Source: Aliiroseovarius lamellibrachiae (GTDB lineage Bacteria; Pseudomonadota; Alphaproteobacteria; Rhodobacterales; Rhodobacteraceae). Taken from it: a DNA stretch of 64,000 nucleotides. The stretch spans positions 186,001 to 250,000 of the forward strand of contig NZ_JAHEVJ010000005.1 in assembly GCF_018599245.1 (NCBI RefSeq), read 5' to 3'. Positions 29,320-38,389 of the stretch are shown here, piece by piece (the first letter of the stretch is position 1; each line of letters begins with the position of its first letter). Made by a program: the position numbers and the translations under genes. The notes beneath the pieces are model-generated. The model saw nothing but the letters and a program-made list of their open reading frames with translations, was not told the DNA's origin and did no database searches.

Positions 29320-29585
29320 TTCTGCTATCCTTACAGATAAATGCCCTTCGTTGGGGAAGGGTGTCCCACTGACCGAAATAAGCGGCGCGGTTGGTGCGCA
29401 CAAGTGAGAAAATGTCGGATTTACCGCAAGGGACGTCGAATTTGGGCGCAAAATGACCACGATCGGAAACTTTTGTCACCAACGGGTGCAAGGGTTTTGC
29501 GGGGCAAATCCGGATTTCACCTTGCGAAGGGGTGCAAAATACCTCCTTTTGGGCGCAACACCTGCCCCTTGAGGAAAGCTGACTT
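29320..29585. promoter_or_regulatory. Divergent serC/serB control region
   Basis: This 266-base spacer has no gene. It holds the 12-bp palindrome AAATCCGGATTT (29506-29517), flanked by TTTTGC (29495-29500) and GCAAAA-type sequences, plus a repeated GGGTGCAA / GGGCGCAA word (near 29442, 29485, 29531 and 29550). These could be binding sites for a regulator of serine synthesis. No promoter could be fixed with certainty. Confidence 0.4.
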
Positions 29586-30464
29586 ATGTACACCGCCACA
29601 CTTCTGACCGCCCCGACCGCTCGCAATCTGGATGCCGCTTTGGTGGACAGTCTGCGCAATGCGTGGGGGGGTGGCGATGCGATCTGGTTGTCCCCGGATG
29701 AGGCAGCAGAGTTTGCGTTGCCCAAGATGCCCGACAATCGCTGGGACGTCTGGGCGGACCTTCAGGACATGGGCGTCGACTTGGTGATCCTGCCATCTGA
29801 TACGCGGCGCAAAAAGATGCTGCTGGCCGACATGGACAGCACGATGATCCAGCAAGAATGCATTGATGAACTGGCGGATGAAGCGGGCGTGGGCGCGCGT
29901 GTGAAAGACATCACCGCCCGTGCGATGAACGGCGAGCTCGACTTTGACGGGGCGCTGAAGGAACGCGTCGGCCTGTTGAAAGGCCTGCCTGAAAGCGTGA
30001 TTGGCGATGTCATTGAGAAACGCATCACCTTCATGCCCGGCGGCGCGGCGCTTTTGGCGACAATGAAAGCAAACGGTGCTTATGCGGCGCTGGTGTCCGG
30101 CGGGTTCACCGCCTTCACCGGCCATGTGGCAAATGCGCTTGGCTTTGATGAAAACCGCGCCAACACATTGCACGTTGAAAACGGTCAGCTGACCGGCACC
30201 GTGGGCCTTCCCATCTTGGGGCGCGAAGCAAAGGTGCAAGCGCTAAAAGAGATCTCCAGCCGCCTTGACCTAGCCCACGCCGACGTCATGGCCGTGGGCG
30301 ACGGCGCCAATGATTTGGGCATGTTGGGGCTGGCCGGCGCGGGGGTTGCGCTGCATGCCAAACCGTCTGTCGCGGCCGAATGTGACATCCGCATCAACCA
30401 CGGCGACCTCACCGCGCTTTTGTATATCCAAGGCTATTCCAAAGACGAATTTGTCGATGTTTGA
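29586..30464 (+). CDS. serB: Phosphoserine phosphatase
   Basis: 292 residues. It is a HAD hydrolase with the nucleophile in LADMDSTMIQQECID (Asp82, Asp84), motif II VSGGFTAFT and motif III VMAVGDGANDLGML, and a short N-terminal extension without a clear ACT domain. It releases serine from phosphoserine, the last step. GAGGA lies about 11 bases upstream of ATG. The TSUP transporter start overlaps its stop by eight bases. Confidence 0.95.
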   Translation: MYTATLLTAPTARNLDAALVDSLRNAWGGGDAIWLSPDEAAEFALPKMPDNRWDVWADLQDMGVDLVILPSDTRRKKMLLADMDSTMIQQECIDELADEAGVGARVKDITARAMNGELDFDGALKERVGLLKGLPESVIGDVIEKRITFMPGGAALLATMKANGAYAALVSGGFTAFTGHVANALGFDENRANTLHVENGQLTGTVGLPILGREAKVQALKEISSRLDLAHADVMAVGDGANDLGMLGLAGAGVALHAKPSVAAECDIRINHGDLTALLYIQGYSKDEFVDV

Positions 30465-31227
30465 GGGGCTGTTTCAAGTCTCAGCCGAGCTTTTGATGCT
30501 CCTCTTGGCGGCAGGGTTTGTGGCTGGCTTTGTTGACAGTATCGCAGGCGGCGGTGGGTTGATCACCGTACCCGTTTTGCTGTTGGCAGGTGTGCCGCCG
30601 ATCACAGCACTCGCCACCAATAAAATACAAGGGCTGTTTGGGGCCGGGATGGCCGCAATCACCTATGCACGCGCGGGGCATGTGAATTTACGGCGGCAAA
30701 TCCGCCCGGCTATTTTGGCATTTTTCGGGGCTGTTCTGGGCGCGTTGTTGGCATCCACCCTACCGACAGATGTGATCCGCCTGGGCCTGCCCATCCTATT
30801 GATCGGCGTTGCGGTTTTCTTTGCCCTCAAACCCGGATTGGACGATGTGGACAAACAGGAACGCCTCTCACCGTTCGTCTTTTCGCTCACCTTTGTCCCG
30901 GCCATTGGCCTTTATGACGGTCTGCTTGGCCCCGGTGCGGGCGCGTTTTACATGCTTGGGTTTGTCAGCCTCGCGGGCTACGGCATCCTGCGCGCCACGG
31001 CCCACACAAAACTGTTGAACTTCGCCTCTAATGTCGGGGGTCTCGCCGGTTTCATGCTGGTCGCCTCGCCGCTTTGGGCGCTTGGCTTGGCGATGGGGGT
31101 TGCGCAGATTGCCGGGGCTTATGTGGGGTCCACCCTCGCCTCGCGGATCGGGTCAAAACTGATCAAACCGGTGCTGGTCATCGCCTCAACCGCGCTTGCG
31201 ATTAAGTTGATGACCGCCTGGTTCTGA
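30457..31227 (+). CDS. TSUP family (TauE/SafE) membrane transporter
   Basis: 256 residues from ATG 30457, which overlaps the serB stop by eight bases. About eight hydrophobic segments are visible with the family signatures GFVAGFVDSIAGGGGLITVP near residue 20, ATNKIQGLFGAG, and the second-half repeat GLYDGLLGPGAGAFYM. The family moves sulfonates, sulfite or organic acids. The tight link to serB hints at export or uptake of a related small anion, which is only a guess. Confidence 0.88.
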   Translation: MFEGLFQVSAELLMLLLAAGFVAGFVDSIAGGGGLITVPVLLLAGVPPITALATNKIQGLFGAGMAAITYARAGHVNLRRQIRPAILAFFGAVLGALLASTLPTDVIRLGLPILLIGVAVFFALKPGLDDVDKQERLSPFVFSLTFVPAIGLYDGLLGPGAGAFYMLGFVSLAGYGILRATAHTKLLNFASNVGGLAGFMLVASPLWALGLAMGVAQIAGAYVGSTLASRIGSKLIKPVLVIASTALAIKLMTAWF

Positions 31228-31228
31228 C

Positions 31229-31266
31229 CTTTTCCTCTTTCCAAAAATATCCCCGCCGGAGGCAAG
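31229..31266. repeat. Dispersed intergenic motif, copy 1 (minus orientation)
   Basis: On the minus strand this reads GCCTCCGGCGGGGATATTTT then TGGAAAGAGG. Related sequence occurs at 56683-56714 and 61282-61320, always between genes. It lies between the convergent TSUP and asparaginase genes. Confidence 0.6.
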
Positions 31267-31276
31267 ACATTCTGTG

Positions 31277-32293
31277 TTACGCAGACCAAAGCGCTGCTGA
31301 CGGCCGAATTTCACCGGTGTCCAACCCTGCGAAATTCAGCACCCGTGGGTTCAGGCGCTTCTTGATCATCGGATCCGCGGCATCCGCCACGCCGAGCCGC
31401 GCAAGAATGGCCGCAATGGCACATTCAGATGCGCGGGTAGAGCCGTCGTTGATTTTCAGCGCCACGCCCAAACCTTGTTCGGGCAGGATTGCGATGAAAA
31501 ACGCTTCGGCCCCGGTTTTTACCGCCACACGGCCCGGCAGGGCGCGCATAATCTCGGTGCAGGCGCGGCCCTCTCCAGCGACCAATTCTGGGTGCAACAT
31601 CATCGCCTCGCGCAGCCGCACCATGGCGGTGTCGCGCGTCGACCGACCGGATTGCGCGCCCGCAAAGCTCGCCATCGCCCGTGCCATGCCGTGCAAGGAT
31701 GTCGCGTGGTTCGGGGCCGAACAGCCGTCGATGCCGTAACCCGGACTGTCCATGCCCGTGACCTCTTCGAACGCCAGTTTCGCCGCTTGTTGCACCGCAT
31801 GATCCGGGTTCACATAATCGGCCTGATCCGCGCCAAGATGCTGTGCCAAGGTCAAAAACCCTGCGTGTTTTCCAGAACAATTGTTGTGGATTTTGCAAGG
31901 GCTTTCGTCCGCACAAATCAGCGCCTTTTTCGCCGGGCGATCATCGGGCATTTGCGGACCACAGCACAGGTCATCATTGCCCAGCCCCAGATCCCCAAGC
32001 CAAGCGCGCACGCGGTCGGTGTGAATGGCGGCCCCTTGGTGGCTGGCGCAGGACAGTGCCAATTGCTCGGTGGTTAGGCCCGCCGCATCCGCGGCCCCGC
32101 TTTCCACCAAAGGCAGCGCTTGCAGCATCTTAGCCGAGGATCGTGGCAGGATCACCTCATCCGGGTTGCCCCAGCTTTCAACAATCTCACCTTGGGTATT
32201 GCACACCACGGCGTGCCCCAGATGTTGCGATTCCATGAAATCGCCACGCCATATTTCGACCAGCCGCTCCGCCGCATTCACATCTTGCACCAC
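31277..32293 (-). CDS. L-asparaginase II family protein (rhizobial type)
   Basis: 338 residues from GTG 32293, with GGGAGAG about five bases upstream. Family blocks: LPRSSAKMLQALP, LSCASHQGA, KIHNNCSGKHAGFLTL and YGIDGCSAPNHATSLHGMA, then AVKTGAEAFFIAILPEQGLG. These match the asparaginase_II class of Rhizobium etli, which differs from the bacterial type I/II enzymes and carries a zinc-linked cysteine. It should hydrolyse asparagine. No signal peptide is seen. Confidence 0.9.
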   Translation of the reverse strand: MVQDVNAAERLVEIWRGDFMESQHLGHAVVCNTQGEIVESWGNPDEVILPRSSAKMLQALPLVESGAADAAGLTTEQLALSCASHQGAAIHTDRVRAWLGDLGLGNDDLCCGPQMPDDRPAKKALICADESPCKIHNNCSGKHAGFLTLAQHLGADQADYVNPDHAVQQAAKLAFEEVTGMDSPGYGIDGCSAPNHATSLHGMARAMASFAGAQSGRSTRDTAMVRLREAMMLHPELVAGEGRACTEIMRALPGRVAVKTGAEAFFIAILPEQGLGVALKINDGSTRASECAIAAILARLGVADAADPMIKKRLNPRVLNFAGLDTGEIRPSAALWSA

Positions 32294-32511
32294 GATACTC
32301 TCCCTTTACTGCGACACCGCTTTGGGGTGCGCGCGATTTTCCGCCGCATAATCCAGTTCTGGGGCTTTCACAACACCCACATTTCACGTTAGACTAGGCG
32401 GCAAAGGAATAAAACGCTTCATGCGGCGCGATTTAATAAGAAGAAAACCGCTTTAGATGGTTGGGCTTCGCAGGGGCAAGAGGCAGAGACAGCTTGGAGG
32501 CTGTAACGGAC

Positions 32512-33042
32512 ATGAAACGAGTGATCACAGGGGCAATTTGTGGCGCGTTCTGCGCAATGGCCCTCAGCACATCTGGTGCTCTCGCACAGGAAAGCACCAA
32601 CCGGGTAGCGGCAAACACGGATTGGAGTGTTTTTGTCGAGGACAATCCCACCGAATGTTGGAGTGTTTCCAAACCCAAGGAAACCGTAAACACACGCGAT
32701 GGCCGGGCTGTGGCCGCGAAACGTGGTGATATCTTGCTGTTTGTCAGCTATCGCCCCGGATCCAAAGTCAAAGGTCAGGTGTCATTTACCGGTGGCTATC
32801 CTTTTGCCAAGGGATCTACCGTGTCTTTGACGGTTGGCAGCAACGCCTATCAGATGTTTACAGATGGCGAATGGGCCTGGGCGGCACCCGCGGATGACGC
32901 CAAGATTGTATCCGCGATGAAGCGTGGCGCATCCGCCATTCTTCGCGCGCAATCGTCGCGTGGCACCAAAACCAAAGACACATTTTCGCTGTTGGGCTTC
33001 ACGGCGGCTGTGGACGAGGCTGGCAAGCGCTGCGGCGGTTAA
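32512..33042 (+). CDS. Invasion-associated locus B (IalB) family protein
   Basis: 176 residues from ATG 32512. A signal peptide ends near GALAQES. The body has the IalB fold: DWSVFVEDNPTECWS, the RPGSKVKGQVSFTGG strand block and conserved cysteines (TECWSV, KRCGG at the end). Family members are periplasmic proteins required for host-cell entry in Bartonella; in free-living alphaproteobacteria the function is not known. It is monocistronic, divergent from the asparaginase gene. Confidence 0.9.
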   Translation: MKRVITGAICGAFCAMALSTSGALAQESTNRVAANTDWSVFVEDNPTECWSVSKPKETVNTRDGRAVAAKRGDILLFVSYRPGSKVKGQVSFTGGYPFAKGSTVSLTVGSNAYQMFTDGEWAWAAPADDAKIVSAMKRGASAILRAQSSRGTKTKDTFSLLGFTAAVDEAGKRCGG

Positions 33043-33212
33043 GCTGTTTCAATTCTCATACGTGCCGAACACCCAAAGAGCTGTTTCAACCATATTCGAC
33101 TGTCGCCCCCGGACCGCACTCGCGGGCGGGGTTGTGGCGCGTGGCCTGATGGGGTGACAAGCCCTGCCCCTTGGGCTATAGACTGCGACCCTGCGAACAA
33201 AGGACGCGCGCC

Positions 33213-34409
33213 ATGGAACCGACTGCCCCGATCACACAAGATGTGTTGACCCTGCCCCGCAAGGATGACCCATCCGCCAAGCCAAATCTGGTGGGTATGA
33301 CGCGCGATGCGATGCGCGCGGCACTGATTGACATGGGCACCAAGGAAAAACAGGCCAAGATGCGGGTGAACCAGATCTGGCAATGGATTTACCAATGGGG
33401 CAAGCGCGATTTTGACGCGATGACCAATCTGTCCAAGGATTATCGCGCCCAGCTGGCGGATCATTTTGTGATCGAAATCCCCGAGGTGGTCAGCAAGCTT
33501 GTGTCGGATGACGGCACCCGAAAATACCTTGTGCGCATCGCTGGCGGGCATGAGGTAGAGGTCGTGTATATCCCAGAGGACGGGCGCGGCACGCTGTGCA
33601 TTTCGTCCCAAGTTGGCTGTACTCTGACCTGCACTTTTTGTCATACAGGCACGCAGAAACTGGTGCGCAATCTGACCGCCGCTGAGATTATCGGTCAGGT
33701 GATGATGGCGCGTGATGATCTGAATGAGTGGCCCGAACCCGGCACCCGCACCGATCAAAACCAGCCGCGTCTGTTGTCGAACATCGTGCTGATGGGCATG
33801 GGCGAGCCGCTTTATAATTTTGAAAACGTGCGCGATGCGATGAAGATCGCGATGGACCCGGAAGGCATCCAACTGTCGCGCCGCCGCATCACGCTGTCGA
33901 CTTCTGGCGTGGTGCCGGAAATTGCCCGCACGGCGGATGAGATTGGCTGTCTTTTGGCGATTTCTTTCCACGCCACCACCGATGAGGTGCGCGACAAGCT
34001 GGTTCCGATCAACAAGCGCTGGAATATCGAAGAGCTGCTGGCCGCGCTGGCCGCCTATCCAAAGGTCTCAAACTCTGAACGGATCACTTTTGAATATGTG
34101 ATGCTGAACGGGGTGAATGACAGCGTTGAAGATGCGCACCGCCTGGTGGACCACATCAAACGCCATGAAATCGCTGCCAAAATCAACCTGATCCCGTTCA
34201 ACGAATGGCCGGGTGCGCCCTATAAACGGTCGTCAAACAACCGGATCCATGCCTTTGCGGACATCATCCATGAGGCCGGGTATGCCAGCCCCATTCGTCG
34301 CCCGCGTGGCGAAGATATCATGGCCGCCTGTGGTCAGCTGAAGTCCGCAACCGAGCGCGCGCGCAAGTCGCGCAAGCAAATCGAAGCCGAGGCGGGGATG
34401 GGGTCATAA
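33213..34409 (+). CDS. rlmN: 23S rRNA / tRNA adenine-C2 methyltransferase
   Basis: 398 residues from ATG 33213. The radical SAM cluster motif CTLTCTFC is at residues 136-143; other blocks are [37 protein letters not shown] and [17 protein letters not shown], whose Cys forms the covalent intermediate. RlmN methylates A2503 of 23S rRNA and A37 of some tRNAs. A further 14 codons upstream are open but unlike the family. Confidence 0.97.
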   Translation: MEPTAPITQDVLTLPRKDDPSAKPNLVGMTRDAMRAALIDMGTKEKQAKMRVNQIWQWIYQWGKRDFDAMTNLSKDYRAQLADHFVIEIPEVVSKLVSDDGTRKYLVRIAGGHEVEVVYIPEDGRGTLCISSQVGCTLTCTFCHTGTQKLVRNLTAAEIIGQVMMARDDLNEWPEPGTRTDQNQPRLLSNIVLMGMGEPLYNFENVRDAMKIAMDPEGIQLSRRRITLSTSGVVPEIARTADEIGCLLAISFHATTDEVRDKLVPINKRWNIEELLAALAAYPKVSNSERITFEYVMLNGVNDSVEDAHRLVDHIKRHEIAAKINLIPFNEWPGAPYKRSSNNRIHAFADIIHEAGYASPIRRPRGEDIMAACGQLKSATERARKSRKQIEAEAGMGS

Positions 34410-34523
34410 GGCGCCATTCCTTTTGGTTAACAATTCCCTAAAATTGCCACGATTGCGCACAATTTGTGCCACGTCCTCGCGCGATCCTGCCTTTGAGGTA
34501 AATGAAACTCAAAGGAGCCTATC

Positions 34524-34733
34524 GTGACCACCTGCGATCTTGACCATGTTGAAACCGAAAGCGTGCTGCGTTTCTTGTCGCGCGAGCGGAAAAAAGTACT
34601 GAGTTTGTTTGAGTTTAAACATCGGCTGCGGAACTACGGCTATTGCCTTAAACGCTCCGAAGGGGTGTTTTATGTGTTGACCCTGCCGCATCGCAAGCGG
34701 GTCTGTGCCCTGCCACGCGAGCTTTTGTCGTAA
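34524..34733 (+). CDS. Small hypothetical protein
   Basis: 69 residues from GTG 34524, with AAAGGAG seven bases upstream. It is basic, with two predicted helices (VLRFLSRERKKVLSLFEFKHR) and no membrane segment. A terminator directly after its stop supports a real gene. No family recognised. Confidence 0.65.
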   Translation: MTTCDLDHVETESVLRFLSRERKKVLSLFEFKHRLRNYGYCLKRSEGVFYVLTLPHRKRVCALPRELLS

Positions 34734-34735
34734 AA

Positions 34736-34761
34736 AAACCCCGGTCCATTGGCCGGGGTTT
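34736..34761. terminator. Terminator between small gene and LOG gene
   Basis: The stem AAACCCCGG (34736-34744) pairs with CCGGGGTTT (34753-34761) around an 8-base loop. An A run before and T-rich sequence after suggest it can act in both directions between the convergent genes. Confidence 0.75.
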
Positions 34762-34779
34762 CGCTTTTGTTACCCAACC

Positions 34780-35634
34780 TTACCGGCCCGGCAAATTCTC
34801 ACGCAGTTCATCTGCGCAATCCCAGCAATCAATCGCTTCTATCGCCTCTTCGGCGGTTTCAACAAACCGGAACAGGTCCAGATCTTCGGCGCTGATGGTG
34901 CCCGCATCCGACAGCGCGTCCCAATTGACAATCTTGCGCCAAAAGTCGCCGCCAAACAGCAGGATCGGTACTTTTTTCATCCGCCCGGTTTGCACCAAGG
35001 TCAGGGTTTCAAACAACTCGTCCAAGGTGCCAAAACCGCCGGGGAACACCGCGAGCGCCTCTGCGCGCATCAGGAAGTGCATCTTGCGGACGGCGAAATA
35101 GTGAAAGTTGAAACATAGGTCAGGCGTCACATATTCATTGGGCGCCTGTTCATGTGGCAACACGATGTTCAAGCCGATGGAAACGCCGCCCGCGTCCTGC
35201 GCGCCGCGGTTTCCCGCTTCCATCACGCCGGGGCCACCACCGGTAACCACCACATGTTCTGTGCCGCCAGTCGCCTTGGATCGTTCGGTCATCAGCCGGG
35301 CAAAATTGCGCGCTTCGTCATAGAATTTCGACAGATCCGACAAGGTTTTGGTCCGTGCGCTGTCTTTCTTGGCAGGCTCGGGAATACGCGCGCCACCAAA
35401 CAGAACCACGGTGCTTTGCACGCCATATTCGGTCATCATCAATTCGGGCTTCAAGAGCTCAAGCTGCAAGCGGACCGGGCGCAGGTCTTCTCGGCACATG
35501 AAATCCTGATCATCATACGCCAGCCTATAGGCGGGCGCGCGGGTTTGTGGCGTATCAGGCGTGTGGTGTGATGCTTCGCGGTCTTGGCGCGAACGGCGCA
35601 GGGGATGCCGAGGGGGGGGCGTTTGGTCGGTCAT
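34780..35634 (-). CDS. LOG/TIGR00730 family Rossmann-fold protein
   Basis: 284 residues from ATG 35634. A low-complexity, basic N-terminal extension of about 70 residues precedes the Rossmann domain with VVVTGGGPGVMEAGNRGA and the LOG motif PGGFGTLDELFE. Family members are cytokinin-nucleotide phosphoribohydrolases or AMP/IMP nucleosidases; some act as purine nucleotide hydrolases. It lies at the left edge of the metal island, which may begin after its start. Confidence 0.88.
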   Translation of the reverse strand: MTDQTPPPRHPLRRSRQDREASHHTPDTPQTRAPAYRLAYDDQDFMCREDLRPVRLQLELLKPELMMTEYGVQSTVVLFGGARIPEPAKKDSARTKTLSDLSKFYDEARNFARLMTERSKATGGTEHVVVTGGGPGVMEAGNRGAQDAGGVSIGLNIVLPHEQAPNEYVTPDLCFNFHYFAVRKMHFLMRAEALAVFPGGFGTLDELFETLTLVQTGRMKKVPILLFGGDFWRKIVNWDALSDAGTISAEDLDLFRFVETAEEAIEAIDCWDCADELRENLPGR

Positions 35635-35825
35635 GAATAAATCCTGTTCAATGCTCGTTTTCACCTATTGTTAGCGCTTGCGGCAGGGCGTGACCAGTCA
35701 CACCGCGTCACCTTTTGGTGCAAAGGCACGCAGTCCGACACGATCCCCTGGTGGCGCGCCTGTCAATTCGGATCACCCGCGGATCACGGTTGCCCCCTTC
35801 CCCGCGTCCGCGAGCGTGTTGAACA

Positions 35826-36233
35826 TTACCTCTTGCGCCGGATGGTGCCCGACAGTGTGGTCGCCCCGGCCAACGTGTTGTAGATGGTGCCGTATTTTTG
35901 CAAGTTGCGATGCAGCAGGTCGATCCGCTGATCGCTTTCGTCGGTGTCGACCACGATCTCATAGTCGATGCGCACCATCTTTGGCGGGCTGTCCTGTCTT
36001 TGCCCCTGCAGGCTGACCTCGATCCCGCGCAGATCGAAGCTCAACATCGGGATCAGGCGCTCGGTCCCCTTCAGAATACAGGCGGCAAGGCTTGCCAGTA
36101 ACATCTCGGCCGGATTAAAGGCATCCGGCCGCCCCGCCATATCCGTATCAAGAACGATTATGGCGTCTTTTGTCTGGGCTTGCGAACCATGACCGTCAAT
36201 GCGACGGGCAGTGACGTGATAGTCCAACATCAT
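35826..36233 (-). CDS. OsmC family protein with a single cysteine
   Basis: 135 residues from ATG 36233, which overlaps the MBL stop (ATGA). The OsmC/Ohr fold is clear: FNPAEMLLASLAACILKG around the first cysteine and the C-terminal KYGTIYNTLAGATTLSG block. In peroxide-reducing OsmC/Ohr the second cysteine lies in that C-terminal helix (often KCPVYNT); here it is replaced by KYGTIYNT, so a classical two-cysteine peroxidase cycle is not possible. It closes the seven-gene operon headed by an ArsR regulator. Confidence 0.88.
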   Translation of the reverse strand: MMLDYHVTARRIDGHGSQAQTKDAIIVLDTDMAGRPDAFNPAEMLLASLAACILKGTERLIPMLSFDLRGIEVSLQGQRQDSPPKMVRIDYEIVVDTDESDQRIDLLHRNLQKYGTIYNTLAGATTLSGTIRRKR

Positions 36234-37141
36234 TCCCACTCCATCTGCTGGTATGCGGTCTGTGCGTTGCGTCCGGCGAGACTGTCGAACTGTTCGAGAT
36301 AGGAAAATGCCGATTGATCGACGGCCGGGGCATCCATGATGTCGCCGCCTTCGTCCAACAGCGCCCCAATCTTCCCGCGCAGGTTCATCAGATAATCATA
36401 TGTGTCCGCACGGGCCTGATCCAATGTCGTGGCATGGCCGTGACCCGGCACCAGATGCGTCGCACCAGTGGCCTCCATCGCTTTGAAGGTCTCCGGCCAT
36501 TCGGCAATCGAACTCTGTTCGCCGACACCGAGAATGCGTTCGACATAGACAATGTCGCCTGTGAACACCGTGCCGCGTTGTGGCACCCAGACAAAGCTGT
36601 CGCCCGGCGTATGGGCGGCACCCGGATGCACAATTTCGAACGTCATCCCGCCGAGATCCAGCGTGTAGGTATCGTCAAAAGTGACGCTCGCATAGGCCGG
36701 TTCCGTCCCCTCCAGCTCCGCGCCCAGAAACTGCGCCAACCCCGTCATTTGGATCGATCCGCGGTTTTGGTGATCAGCAACAGCATCTTCAGAGGCGATC
36801 ACAACCGCCCCCTGCGCTTGCCAATAACCATTGCCGAGCCAGCGATGGTCCTGCCCGCCGGTATTGACCACATATTTAACGGGCTGGTCCGTCACGGTTC
36901 GAATGGCGGCATGAAGCGCCTCTGCCCCTTTCCAGGATCCACCCGGATCAACCAGAACCGCGCCATCCTCTGTCGCGATAAGCCCGAAGGTGGCGTTGTT
37001 CGCGAGGTTTTCCGGGCTGCGCTGCTGTTTTTCACCAACGATGGCCCAGACACCATCGGTCACGGGCTGGATTTCGAGGGCTTGCGCGGTCGCAAGACCG
37101 GGCAAAAGCAACGTTGCGGAAACGACGAGTGTACGGATCAT
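36230..37141 (-). CDS. MBL-fold hydrolase-like protein, divergent metal site
   Basis: 303 residues from ATG 37141, overlapping the upstream stop as ATGA. A signal peptide (IRTLVVSATLLLPGLATAQA) directs it to the periplasm. The MBL fold is present (LVDPGGSWKG, HPGAAHTPGDSF with His-x-x-x-x-Asp-like order, FTGDIVY, LVPGHGHATT), but the usual HxHxDH is changed to NTGGQDHRWLGN. It resembles the SoxH / quinoprotein-relay metallohydrolases. A second paralogue is at 60239-61186. It may bind one metal or act as a thiol/sulfur-related enzyme. Confidence 0.85.
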   Translation of the reverse strand: MIRTLVVSATLLLPGLATAQALEIQPVTDGVWAIVGEKQQRSPENLANNATFGLIATEDGAVLVDPGGSWKGAEALHAAIRTVTDQPVKYVVNTGGQDHRWLGNGYWQAQGAVVIASEDAVADHQNRGSIQMTGLAQFLGAELEGTEPAYASVTFDDTYTLDLGGMTFEIVHPGAAHTPGDSFVWVPQRGTVFTGDIVYVERILGVGEQSSIAEWPETFKAMEATGATHLVPGHGHATTLDQARADTYDYLMNLRGKIGALLDEGGDIMDAPAVDQSAFSYLEQFDSLAGRNAQTAYQQMEWE

Positions 37142-37374
37142 GTGGACAGCCATCCTTCGAGTTTTGCCGCATCTGGCAGACCGCCAGCATGGACGAGCTT
37201 TCCGTCAAGCGAAATTCCCGGCGTGGACATCACACCCGCCATCGCGATCTCGCGCGGGTCGCTCACCTTGGTCACATCGACCTCGACGCCCAGCTTGGCA
37301 GCCGCATCTTTGACCATGGTTTCAGTGGTTTCGCATCGTTTGCAGCCGGGGCCGTAGACTTTGATGGTTTTCAT
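37138..37374 (-). CDS. Small redox-active disulfide protein (thioredoxin fold), copy 2
   Basis: 78 residues from ATG 37374, with GGAGG six bases upstream. It has the CxxC motif CKRC near residue 11 and the cis-proline loop MSTPG near 49, as in the small redox-active disulfide protein 2 family. It lacks a signal peptide, so is cytosolic. It is about half identical by eye to the copy at 38143-38379, and the two flank the VIT-type transporter gene. A TTG upstream (37389) is out of SD spacing. Confidence 0.9.
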   Translation of the reverse strand: MKTIKVYGPGCKRCETTETMVKDAAAKLGVEVDVTKVSDPREIAMAGVMSTPGISLDGKLVHAGGLPDAAKLEGWLST

Positions 37375-37410
37375 ATTTTCCTCCTTCAAAGGTGGGTTTT
37401 GGGTTGAGTG

Positions 37411-38115
37411 TTACGAAATTGTGGTGCCAAACAGCGCGCCCACAAGGGCCGTCGCCGCCATTGCCGCAGCCCCCCAGAACGTGACCCGCATCACGGCGCG
37501 GGTGATGGGGGCACCCCCTGTCGAGGCCGACATACCGCCCAGAAGACCCAGAGCGATGACCGATGCGACCGTCGTGTTGATTGTAATCCAGGACTGCGGC
37601 GATAGGACCACTGCGGCCAGGGGCAACGCCGCGCCCACCGTAAAGGAGGCCGCTGACGAAAGCGCAGCCTGAATTGGCCGGGGCTTTGACGCCATTGTAA
37701 TGCCCAGTTCGTCGCGGGCATGGGTGGCCAGCGCGTCCTTGGCCATCATCTGCTCGGCGACCTGTCGGGCAAGGTCGGGATCAAGCCCGCGCTGGACATA
37801 GATATCCGCGAGTTCCTGACGCTCGAATTCCGGCTGCGTGCGAAGTTCCTGTGCTTCACGCGCCAAATCGGCTTTTTCACTGTCGGCCTGTGAACTGACC
37901 GAGACATATTCCCCGGCGGCCATCGACATGGCCCCCGCGACCAACCCGGCGGTGCCGGCCAAAAGAACATCGCTGACCGGAACGCCGGCGCTGGCGACCC
38001 CGGCAATAAGGCTGGCGGTCGAGACAATCCCGTCATTCGCCCCCAGCACCGACGCGCGCAGCCATCCGGCGCGGTTGAAGTAGTGGTTTTCCTGTGAAGC
38101 GGCGGTTTCGGTCAT
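37411..38115 (-). CDS. VIT1/CCC1-type transporter
   Basis: 234 residues from ATG 38115, with AAGGA eight bases upstream (ATGs at 38121 and 38124 are possible). The family signature is near the N-terminus: RAGWLRASVLGANDGIVSTA and GAMSMAAGEYVSV in span 2, followed by a cytosolic helix (about 80-145) and three more spans. VIT/CCC1 proteins move Fe2+ or Mn2+ across membranes. The link to an ArsR regulator and two thioredoxin-like proteins suggests metal stress. Confidence 0.92.
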   Translation of the reverse strand: MTETAASQENHYFNRAGWLRASVLGANDGIVSTASLIAGVASAGVPVSDVLLAGTAGLVAGAMSMAAGEYVSVSSQADSEKADLAREAQELRTQPEFERQELADIYVQRGLDPDLARQVAEQMMAKDALATHARDELGITMASKPRPIQAALSSAASFTVGAALPLAAVVLSPQSWITINTTVASVIALGLLGGMSASTGGAPITRAVMRVTFWGAAAMAATALVGALFGTTIS

Positions 38116-38142
38116 ATTCATCATCCTTCTTGAGTGTCCGCC

Positions 38143-38379
38143 TCAGGCGGCGCTTAGCCACGCCTCGATCTGCGCCCGGTCCGGCACCGAACCGACATGA
38201 ACCAGTTTGCCGTCAATCAGCACTCCCGGTGTTGACATGATCCCGTGGCTCACGATCACGGCCATGTCCTCTACCTTGGTTACGGTAACGTCCACGCCAA
38301 GCTGGCTGGCGATGGACGTGATTTGCGCGGCAGTGGTTTTGCACTTGGCACAGCCCGCCCCGAGAACCTTGATCTCCAT
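38143..38379 (-). CDS. Small redox-active disulfide protein (thioredoxin fold), copy 1
   Basis: 78 residues. CAKC near residue 10 and MSTPG near 48 mark the same family as the copy at 37138-37374. The family is commonly found beside DUF318 permeases and ArsR regulators and is thought to give or receive electrons or a metal. It is 10 bases after the permease stop, in one transcript. Confidence 0.9.
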   Translation of the reverse strand: MEIKVLGAGCAKCKTTAAQITSIASQLGVDVTVTKVEDMAVIVSHGIMSTPGVLIDGKLVHVGSVPDRAQIEAWLSAA

Positions 38380-38389
38380 CTCATAGCCC

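Noticed and set aside
33039-33971. 310-codon minus-strand frame opposite rlmN
   Set aside because: It covers the radical SAM core of rlmN on the other strand.
35635-35825. Attachment site at the left edge of the island
   Set aside because: No tRNA end, integrase or matching direct repeat at the right edge could be found.
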